A DNA stretch of 64,000 bases, from NCBI GenBank assembly GCA_028292435.1, contig JAQGMI010000010.1, forward strand, positions 1 through 64,000, in the 5' to 3' direction. The notes under the pieces are model-generated. The model saw nothing but the letters and a program-made list of their open reading frames with translations. It had not been told where the DNA came from and made no database searches. This stretch comes from Betaproteobacteria bacterium (GTDB lineage: Bacteria > Pseudomonadota > Gammaproteobacteria > Burkholderiales > SG8-41). The translations under genes were made by a program, and so were the position numbers. Each line of letters begins with the position of its first letter. The first letter of the stretch is position 1. Shown here piece after piece: positions 57,012 through 64,000 of the stretch.

Positions 57012-59513
57012 ATGACGGTCGCACAGAAAATTGTGCTTGCTTTGCGCCTCTTGTGGCGCGATTGGCGCGCGGGCGAAATCACTTTGCTGGTCGCCGCAAT
57101 TGTGATCGCGGTTGCGAGCTTGACCACGGTCAGCTTTTTTACCGATCGTGTACAGCTTGCATTGTCGCAACAGTCGAACCAGCTGCTCGGCGCCGATTTA
57201 AGCATCGTCTCCGACCGGCCATTCGGCAACGAGTTTGCGCAGGAAGCGCAAACTCGTGGTCTGGCGGTGACGCACGCATTGCGCTTTCCGAGCATGGCAA
57301 GCGCGGGCGGCGAGAGCCTGCTGACCGATATCAAAGTTGTCGCCGCGGGTTACCCATTGCGAGGCGATGTGAGGCTCGCTGACACTTTGTTTGGCATGGA
57401 GCGGATTGCACGTGATATTCCCAAGCCGGGCACGGCGTGGATTGACGAGCGCCTGCTGACTCGGCTTAACCTGAAGCCCGGCGACAAAATCAGTGTCGGC
57501 CGCGCGCAGTTGCAGGTGGCTGCGCTCGTAACGCAGGAGCCCGATAGCGTGATTGGGTTTCTCAATGCCGCGCCGAAGCTCCTCATGAACGAGGCGGATG
57601 TCGGCGCGACCGGTTTGCTGCAAGCGGGCAGCCGCGTGCGTTACCGCTTGTACGTTGCAGGGCCGGCAGAGACCGTGGATTCGTTTCGGGTATGGGCGCA
57701 GACGCGCATATCCGCTGGCCAGAACATCGAAGGCATTCGCGATGCGCGCCCCGAGATCCGCTCTGCGCTTGAACGCGCCGAGCGCTTCCTCGGTCTCGCC
57801 GCGCTGGTCAGCGTAGTCCTGTCGGCAGTCGCGATTGCGCTTGGCGCCCGGCGCTTTTTGCGCCGCCACCTCGATGGCTGCGCGGTGATGCGCTGCACCG
57901 GCGCCCGGCAGGCGACGATCTTGCAGCTTTACCTGTTGCATTTCTTCGTACTCGGCACGATGGCCGGCATTGCGGGCTGCGTGATCGGCTATATCGCGCA
58001 ATTTGCGCTTTCGATCTGGCTGGGCAGTTTTCTCGCGGTCGCGCTGCCATGGCCGGGATTGACACCTGCGTTCTACGGACTCGCGGCAGGCGTGTCGCTG
58101 CTGCTCGGTTTTGCGTTGCCGCCGCTCTTGACGCTGGGCCGGGTTTCGACGCTGCGCGTACTCCGCCGCGACCTCGGCCTGCCCGGCGTCAAAGGCATCG
58201 CCGGCTATGCGCTTGGACTCGTCGTCATTGCGGCTCTCGTGTTTCTCAAAGCCCACGACGTCCGGCTTGGCGCCTATGTGCTGGGCGGATTTTTAGCAGC
58301 GGCGATTGTGTCGGTGCTGCTCATCATGGTGCTCTTACGGTTGCTGGCGCGTTTGCGCCGCGGCGGCGGCGTCAGTTTCAATTACGGTGTTGCCAATCTG
58401 CGCCGTCACGCGCTCGCCAACACGATACAAGTCGTGGCGCTGGCATTGGGCATGATGGCGTTGTTGACGCTGACCTTGATTCGCGGCGATCTGCTGCATA
58501 GCTGGCAGGCTACGCTCAAGCCCGATTCGCCGAACCGTTTTATCGTCGGCATACAGTCAGAGCAGGTGCCGCTGCTCGACACCTTCTTCAAGCAACACGC
58601 CATCGCAGCGCCGCCGATTTATCCGATGGTGCGGGGGCGGCTGATCGCTATCAACGGCAAACCTGTGTCGTCGAACGACTACAACGAAGACCGTGCGCGG
58701 CGCCTGATCGATCGCGAGTTCAACCTATCCTGGGCTGAGCAGTCGCAGGCCGATAACCGAATCGTAGCGGGCAGGTGGTGGACCGACGCCAGCGCGCGGC
58801 CCGATCAACTATCGGTCGAAGAGGGAATTGCAGCAACCCTCGGCCTCAAACTCGGCGACCGTCTCACGTACGATGTTGCCGGCAGCAACTTCGAGGCGAC
58901 GATTACGAGCCTGCGCAAGGTCGAGTGGGATACATTCCGCGCGAATTTTTTTGTGATCGCGCCGCCGCAGCTGCTGAAAAATTTTCCGGCATCTTTCATG
59001 ACCAGCCTCTATGTGCCGCCCGGTCAGGCGGCGATGCTCAACGAACTCGTGCGTGACTTTCCGAACCTGGTCGTCATCGATGTGGCGCAAATCATGGCGC
59101 AGGTCCAGAAGATGATGGACCAGGTCGCGAGCGCGGTTCAATTCGTCTTCCTGTTTACGCTAGTTGCCGGCCTGCTCGTGCTGTATTCGGCGCTGGCCAG
59201 CACGCGCGACGAACGCGAATACGAAGCGGCGGTGATGCGCACGCTGGGCGCAAGCCGGCGTCAGATCGCGGCAACCCAATTTGCTGAGTTCGCGCTGATG
59301 GGCGCGTTGGCGGGGTTGCTGGCGGCGGCCGGCGCAACGGCGCTCGGTTACACGCTCGCGATCAAGGTGTTGAACGTACCGTACGTGGCTAATCACTGGA
59401 TCTGGCTAATTGGTATCGGCGCGGGCAGTATCGGCATTGCGGCCGCCGGCATGGTGGGCGCGCGGCGCGTGCTTGCGGCGCCGCCGTTGCAATCGCTGCG
59501 CCGCATTGCATAA
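57012..59513 (+). CDS. ybbP: FtsX-type ABC permease, YbbP-like
   Basis: This 833-residue polytopic protein has an N-terminal membrane segment and a large periplasmic MacB-core-like domain (about 45-250). Two FtsX permease blocks follow (about 255-480 and 700-833, the second with SALASTRDEREYEAAVMRTLGAS) around a second periplasmic domain (about 485-700). This is the layout of YbbP, thought with YbbA to export or extract lipid-like substrates at the inner membrane. It follows ybbA directly. Function is not settled even in E. coli. Confidence 0.9.
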   Translation: MTVAQKIVLALRLLWRDWRAGEITLLVAAIVIAVASLTTVSFFTDRVQLALSQQSNQLLGADLSIVSDRPFGNEFAQEAQTRGLAVTHALRFPSMASAGGESLLTDIKVVAAGYPLRGDVRLADTLFGMERIARDIPKPGTAWIDERLLTRLNLKPGDKISVGRAQLQVAALVTQEPDSVIGFLNAAPKLLMNEADVGATGLLQAGSRVRYRLYVAGPAETVDSFRVWAQTRISAGQNIEGIRDARPEIRSALERAERFLGLAALVSVVLSAVAIALGARRFLRRHLDGCAVMRCTGARQATILQLYLLHFFVLGTMAGIAGCVIGYIAQFALSIWLGSFLAVALPWPGLTPAFYGLAAGVSLLLGFALPPLLTLGRVSTLRVLRRDLGLPGVKGIAGYALGLVVIAALVFLKAHDVRLGAYVLGGFLAAAIVSVLLIMVLLRLLARLRRGGGVSFNYGVANLRRHALANTIQVVALALGMMALLTLTLIRGDLLHSWQATLKPDSPNRFIVGIQSEQVPLLDTFFKQHAIAAPPIYPMVRGRLIAINGKPVSSNDYNEDRARRLIDREFNLSWAEQSQADNRIVAGRWWTDASARPDQLSVEEGIAATLGLKLGDRLTYDVAGSNFEATITSLRKVEWDTFRANFFVIAPPQLLKNFPASFMTSLYVPPGQAAMLNELVRDFPNLVVIDVAQIMAQVQKMMDQVASAVQFVFLFTLVAGLLVLYSALASTRDEREYEAAVMRTLGASRRQIAATQFAEFALMGALAGLLAAAGATALGYTLAIKVLNVPYVANHWIWLIGIGAGSIGIAAAGMVGARRVLAAPPLQSLRRIA

Positions 59514-59581
59514 ATTCGCCGGCGGTAAAACGCGAAGAGTCGAGAAGCGATGCGCTATACTTACGCTGCGGAAAACTGCCC

Positions 59582-60832
59582 ATGACTGAAACCATAATGC
59601 TGGCCGGCCTCGCGGTTTTGACGCTCGCCGCAATCGTTTTTCTCGTCGTCAAATCCGCCGCTCACGGCCGTGCGCTCGATGAACTCGGCGCGCGTCAACT
59701 CGAGTCGGCCGAGCAGCGGCATCGTGCGATGCTGCTCGATCTACACGACGGGCTCGTCAAGCAGGGCGACCGGCTGACGACCGCGCTAACGGACAACTCT
59801 GAACGCCAGCGCAATTCGACTGCGGAAGAACTCAAGGCGACGCGCGATACATTGCACGCGCTGCAGCTGGCGTTGTCGGAAAACCTCGGCCAGAGCCGTG
59901 AGGCGATGCTGGTCAAGCTGACCGAAACGACGCAGTCGTTGACGGCCAAGATTGACGAGCGGCTCGAGCAGATCAGCGGCAAAGTCAACGAGCGTCTCGA
60001 TGAAGGCTTCAAGAAGACCAACGAAACCTTCACTAACGTGATGACACGGCTGGCAACGATCGATGAGGCGCAAAAGAAAATCGAAAGCCTGACCGGCAGC
60101 GTCGTCAGCCTGCAGGAACTGCTAGGCGACAAACGTGCGCGCGGTGCGTTTGGCGAAGTCCAACTCGAAGCGATCGTGCGCAACGCGCTGCCGGAGACTG
60201 CGTTCGAGTTTCAGTACACATTCAAGCGCGGCGTGCGCGCCGATTGCGTGCTCAAATTGCCGCCGCCGACCGGACTCATCGCCATCGACTCGAAGTTCCC
60301 GCTTGAAAACTTCGAACGCATGTTTGCCGAAGGCGCGGAGCGCATTACATCCGCCGCATTCAAGCTCGACGTGCGCAAACACATCGACGACATTTCGAAC
60401 AAGTACATCATTCCCGGCGAGACTAACGACGGCGCAATCATGTTTCTGCCCGCGGAAGCGGTGTTTGCCGAAGTTCACGCACGCCATCGTGATCTGGTCG
60501 ATTACGCCCAGAAGAAATGCGTGTGGATCACTTCGCCGACGACGTTGATGGCCGTCCTGACCACGGCGCAGTCGGTGATTCGCAGCGTCGAAACGCGCGC
60601 GCAGATTCATATCATCAAGGACGAACTGCACAAGCTGGGCGCCGACTTTGGCCGTTTTCAGTCGCGCATGGATAATCTTGCCCGCCACATCGAGCAGGCC
60701 AAATCCGACGTCGATGAAGTGCACGTGAGCAGCCGCAAAATCACCGAGCGGTTTGCGCGCATCGAACGCGTCGAGCTCGATGCGCCCGAGCAGCCGAAAC
60801 TGCGCGCGGTGGACAGCAGCGCCGAGCAGTAA
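59582..60832 (+). CDS. rmuC: DNA recombination protein RmuC
   Basis: This 416-residue protein has an N-terminal membrane anchor (residues 4-22), a long coiled coil (about 30-170) and the RmuC nuclease-like domain (about 175-370) with SLQELLGDKRARGAFGEVQLE, AIDSKFPLENFERM, IIPGETNDGAIMFLPAEAVFAE and VWITSPTTLMAVL (pieces). RmuC limits inversions at short inverted repeats. It is the first gene of a likely operon with mtfA and the GGDEF/EAL gene (spacing three bases, then an overlap). Confidence 0.93.
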   Translation: MTETIMLAGLAVLTLAAIVFLVVKSAAHGRALDELGARQLESAEQRHRAMLLDLHDGLVKQGDRLTTALTDNSERQRNSTAEELKATRDTLHALQLALSENLGQSREAMLVKLTETTQSLTAKIDERLEQISGKVNERLDEGFKKTNETFTNVMTRLATIDEAQKKIESLTGSVVSLQELLGDKRARGAFGEVQLEAIVRNALPETAFEFQYTFKRGVRADCVLKLPPPTGLIAIDSKFPLENFERMFAEGAERITSAAFKLDVRKHIDDISNKYIIPGETNDGAIMFLPAEAVFAEVHARHRDLVDYAQKKCVWITSPTTLMAVLTTAQSVIRSVETRAQIHIIKDELHKLGADFGRFQSRMDNLARHIEQAKSDVDEVHVSSRKITERFARIERVELDAPEQPKLRAVDSSAEQ

Positions 60833-60835
60833 CCG

Positions 60836-61636
60836 GTGTTCGCCGCAATCCGGCGCTGGCGGCGCCAGCGCATCATCGAGCGTGCGCCAGTCGATCCGGC
60901 CTTGTGGAAAAACACGCTCGAACGCCTGCCGTTTCTGGGCGGGCTGACGGCGGACGAACTTGAGCGTTTGCGCGAAACCGTGATCCTGTTCCTGCACGAT
61001 AAATCAATCCGCGGCGCGGCCGGTCTGCAGATCGACAACGGTATGCAGCTTATGATCGCCACCCAGGCTTGCATCCTTGTCCTGAATCTCGATATTGATT
61101 TTTATCGCGGCTGGGTCGAGGTCATCGTTTATCCGGATGAGTTTGTGCCGAAAATCGAATACATGGACGACGCGGGCGTCGTTCATGTCGAGCAGGAACC
61201 GCGAATGGGCGAGGCCTGGCTGCAGGGACCGGTCATCCTGTCGTGGGCCGATGTCGCGCCGACGGCGGACGGCGTCAATGTCGTCATTCACGAATTTGCA
61301 CACAAGCTCGACATGCTGAATGGCGACGCCAATGGTTTCCCGCCGCTGCACGCCGGTATGTCGCGCGTGGACTGGACCGCCGCGTTCACAGGCGCATACG
61401 AAGACTTTTGCCGCCGCATCGATGCCGATGAAGAGACTGTCATCGATCCTTATGCGGCCGAAAGTCCCGCCGAATTTTTCGCTGTCGTGAGCGAGGTGTT
61501 TTTCGAAACGCCGCTCGCCGTAATCGAAAGTTACCCGCAGGTCTACGGCCAGCTCAGAAATTTTTATCGGCAGGATCCAGCCGCGCGCGCCGGACCATCT
61601 GACGGCCGCAATCGGTTAAGCTTGGCGTCATGCTGA
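60836..61636 (+). CDS. mtfA: zinc-dependent peptidase MtfA
   Basis: This 266-residue cytosolic gluzincin has zinc motif HEFAH at 152-156 and the downstream acidic ligand in AAESPAEFFAVVSEVFFE. MtfA binds the glucose repressor Mlc in E. coli and has aminopeptidase activity. The start is a GTG three bases after the rmuC stop. The 3' end overlaps the GGDEF/EAL gene by seven bases. The last residues (after about 255) diverge from the family and may be unstructured. Confidence 0.9.
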   Translation: MFAAIRRWRRQRIIERAPVDPALWKNTLERLPFLGGLTADELERLRETVILFLHDKSIRGAAGLQIDNGMQLMIATQACILVLNLDIDFYRGWVEVIVYPDEFVPKIEYMDDAGVVHVEQEPRMGEAWLQGPVILSWADVAPTADGVNVVIHEFAHKLDMLNGDANGFPPLHAGMSRVDWTAAFTGAYEDFCRRIDADEETVIDPYAAESPAEFFAVVSEVFFETPLAVIESYPQVYGQLRNFYRQDPAARAGPSDGRNRLSLASC

Positions 61637-64000
61637 AGCCGTTTTCTTTCGCCGATTCCCGTCAGGCATTGACGGCGGGATTTGGCGCGCTGCTGGTGTT
61701 GATCATCGCAGTCACGCTGCTCGGCATCTGGCGCATCTATGCGATTCATCAGAGCATCGATGCGCTCGTGCGCGAGCAAAATCTGAGTTCAGGAATGCTG
61801 TCGATGCTGCTCAACGCAAGCGAACAGCGCCAGCAGGCCATGTACCGGCTCATCGCGGCGCCGGGAACCGCTGAGCGCGAAGTGGTGTTCAAAGAATATC
61901 GCGCAATGGTGGAACCTTTGTTCGCGACGCGCGAGCGGCTCGACACAATGGATATGACCTCGACCGAGCGCGCCGCGCTGGAGAAAGCGCTCGACGCTGC
62001 AATCCGGCTCGGCGTTGCGCGTGACCGCGTCGTCGAACTCGTCATGCAGAACAACATTCCGCTCGCTAACGACACGCTGTTGCGCCACGGCGTGAAAGTG
62101 CACGACGAATTTCAGGCGTCGCTGAATCTTGTCGTCGATTCCAAGCGAATGGCGACGCTCGGCGCGATCTCGCAGGCAGGCGCGGCGATGCGCGATGCGC
62201 TGCTGCTGGTAGCCGTGGTGGGTATTCTCGTGCTGGTCGCGGGCGCCTGGATTGCATCGGTGGTGATCAGGCGCATTGCCCGCAGCGAAAATGCATTGCA
62301 CCGCGAGAAAGAGTTGGCGCAAGTCACCTTGCATTCGATCGCCGACGGTGTCATTACGCTCGACGCGGAAGGCCGCGTCGAGTACATGAACCCGGTGGCT
62401 GAAGAATATACGGGCTGGAAGAACGCCGAGGCCAAAGGCGAGGCGCTCGATACGATCTATCGAATCGTGGACGAGCAGACGGGCAAAGCAGTGCCGCACC
62501 CGGGCGGACAATCGGTAGGCGCGCGCGGGGTGGAGGGCATGACCGTGCGTCTGTTCGGACGCACCGGCAACACCTGCGCGATTCGCGAGTCGTCGGCGCC
62601 AATACACGACAGCGACGATCACCTCGTTGGCTGGGTAGTGGTATTTCACGACGTGAGCCAGATCCAGGAAATGGCACAACAGCTGTCGTGGCAGGCGAGT
62701 CACGACGCACTGACCGGGCTCGTCAACCGGCGCGAATTCGAACGCCGGCTCGGCGGGCTGATTGAGTCGGCGCGCACCGACGTCAAGCCGCATGCGCTGC
62801 TCTATATGGACCTCGACAACTTTAAGACGGTCAACGACACCTGCGGGCATGCCGCGGGCGATGAGTTGTTGCGGCAGCTGACGACGGTAATGCAGTCACG
62901 CATGCGCGGCAGCGATACGCTCGCGCGGCTGGGCGGCGACGAGTTCGGCGTGCTGCTCGAATCGTGCCCGCTCGACCAGGCGGTGCGCATCGCCAACGGT
63001 TTGCGCGAGGCAGTGCGCGATTTCCGTTTCGTGTGGCAGGACAAGACCTTCGGTATCGGCGTCAGTGCCGGTCTCGTGACGATCGACGGCGCGGAGACTG
63101 TCAGCCGCGTGCTCGCCAATGCCGACGCAACCTGCTACGAAGCGAAGAGCAAGGGCCGCGACCGCGTCCAGGTCCATCGACCGAGCCATGACAATGGCGG
63201 CACGCAGAATCCGGACTTGCAAATGGTTTCGCAGATCAATCATGCGTTCGAGCTTGGCAATTTCCGGCTGTTCCGCCAGAAAATCATCGCGCTCGACGGC
63301 AGCGGCGCCGACGAAGCGCATTACGAAATCCTGGTTCGCATGGTCGATCGCACGACCGGCAACCTGATTCCGCCCGGCGGTTTCATGGCCGCGGCGGAGC
63401 GCTATAACCTGTTGTCGTCGATCGAACGCTGGGTCATCAGCTCACTGGTCGAGTTTCTCCATCAGCAGTGTGAAAGCGGCGCCTTGCCGCGCGAGCCGGC
63501 TCGTCTGGGCGGCGCTTTTTATGCGGTCAATCTATCGGGTGTCAGCATCAACGACGCGAGCTTCATCGATTTTCTGCGCCAATTGCTGACGCGGTTCAAT
63601 CTGCCGCGCGGCCTGTTATGTTTCGAAGTGACGGAGACAACCGCGATCTCGAATCTAAATAAGGCGGCTCACCTGATGCACGAATTGAAAGGCATGGGCT
63701 GCCGGTTTGCGCTCGATGATTTCGGCATCGGCATGTCATCGTTTGCCTATCTGAAATATCTGCCGGTTGATTACATCAAAATTGACGGCGTGTTCGTGCG
63801 CGATATGGCCGACGACCCGATGGATCAGGCGATCGTCGAAGCAATCAACCGCATTGCGCATATTCTCGGGCTCAAGACCGTGGCCGAATTTGTCGAAGAC
63901 GCGACGATCATGGAACGCCTGCGCGCCATCGGCGTCGATTATGCGCAAGGGTATTTCGTCGCAAAACCCGAAGCGCTCGACAAGTCCACGGATACGATAC
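61630..64000 (+). CDS. membrane PAS-GGDEF-EAL cyclic-di-GMP protein, 3' end beyond window
   Basis: The frame is open from the ATG at 61630 to the window end (790 codons seen). There is a membrane segment near 15-35 and another at about 185-207 framing a periplasmic helical sensor, then a PAS domain (about 230-345). A GGDEF domain follows with an intact GGDEF motif at 435-439, then an EAL domain. The EAL motif itself reads EIL (566-568) within YEILVRM; the other signature parts FEVTET, DDFGIG, KIDG and QGYFVAKP are intact. It could both make and break c-di-GMP. The start overlaps mtfA by seven bases. The missing end should be short. Confidence 0.92.
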   Translation, partial: MLKPFSFADSRQALTAGFGALLVLIIAVTLLGIWRIYAIHQSIDALVREQNLSSGMLSMLLNASEQRQQAMYRLIAAPGTAEREVVFKEYRAMVEPLFATRERLDTMDMTSTERAALEKALDAAIRLGVARDRVVELVMQNNIPLANDTLLRHGVKVHDEFQASLNLVVDSKRMATLGAISQAGAAMRDALLLVAVVGILVLVAGAWIASVVIRRIARSENALHREKELAQVTLHSIADGVITLDAEGRVEYMNPVAEEYTGWKNAEAKGEALDTIYRIVDEQTGKAVPHPGGQSVGARGVEGMTVRLFGRTGNTCAIRESSAPIHDSDDHLVGWVVVFHDVSQIQEMAQQLSWQASHDALTGLVNRREFERRLGGLIESARTDVKPHALLYMDLDNFKTVNDTCGHAAGDELLRQLTTVMQSRMRGSDTLARLGGDEFGVLLESCPLDQAVRIANGLREAVRDFRFVWQDKTFGIGVSAGLVTIDGAETVSRVLANADATCYEAKSKGRDRVQVHRPSHDNGGTQNPDLQMVSQINHAFELGNFRLFRQKIIALDGSGADEAHYEILVRMVDRTTGNLIPPGGFMAAAERYNLLSSIERWVISSLVEFLHQQCESGALPREPARLGGAFYAVNLSGVSINDASFIDFLRQLLTRFNLPRGLLCFEVTETTAISNLNKAAHLMHELKGMGCRFALDDFGIGMSSFAYLKYLPVDYIKIDGVFVRDMADDPMDQAIVEAINRIAHILGLKTVAEFVEDATIMERLRAIGVDYAQGYFVAKPEALDKSTDTI

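Overview
The window reads as chromosomal DNA of a Betaproteobacterium (Burkholderiales/Nitrosomonadales-like). The evidence is GC-rich coding sequence with strong third-position GC, an rpsF-priB-rpsR-rplI operon followed by dnaB, a Burkholderia-style L-Ara4N cluster in which the two halves of ArnA are separate genes, and a Urt/urease/amidase gene set typical of that class. It carries 54 protein genes (one cut at each window edge, one broken by a nonsense codon) and one tRNA. I saw no insertion sequence, prophage, CRISPR array or rRNA.

Layout. 1-5.0 kb: the tail of an RND outer-membrane factor, a small Lys/Ala-rich protein, and a two-gene unit of a TPR/beta-barrel outer-membrane protein plus a FecR-domain protein with two TbpB-like barrel repeats. 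This pair is a candidate type XI (Slam-like) secretion pair. 5.1-8.7 kb: tRNA-Asn, an aromatic/aspartate aminotransferase and uvrB. 8.8-42.05 kb: a 33-kb nitrogen-scavenging island. 42.1-45.3 kb: ribosomal protein operon and dnaB. 45.4-53.5 kb (minus strand): PhoH-PIN protein, peroxiredoxin, and an arn lipid-A-modification cluster that lacks arnB. 53.5-64 kb: mnmH and a selD whose active site is encoded by UGA (selenocysteine), tesA/ybbA/ybbP, rmuC, mtfA and a truncated GGDEF/EAL protein.

The nitrogen island is the heart of the window. A minus-strand operon encodes a 1100+ residue fusion of an NCS1-type permease, a cysteine-rich module, a histidine kinase and a receiver, followed by a LuxR-type response regulator. 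Divergent from it run urtABCDE-1, formamidase (fmdA), fmdB, aliphatic amidase (amiE), and a MoxR-type ATPase/VWA pair. A converging block carries urtABCDE-2 (urtA-2 has an in-frame TAA) and atzGEH (1-carboxybiuret hydrolase set). A third block carries a porin, an NCS2-like permease, a biuret/triuret-hydrolase-like enzyme, complete ureDABCEFG and an FAD oxidoreductase. Together these would take short amides, urea and probably biuret/triuret/carboxybiuret through the outer membrane, across the inner membrane, and down to ammonia. Three good sigma-54 (-24/-12) sites at the divergent intergenic regions fit control by nitrogen limitation.

The observations I rate highest are the permease-kinase fusion with its Cys cluster, the Slam-like exporter/FecR-cargo pair, the amidase-linked MoxR/VWA pair, the reconstructable oligo-urea pathway, the Sec-encoding selD, and the single-codon inactivation of urtA-2. 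All functions are inferred from reading sequence and motifs; no database search was run.
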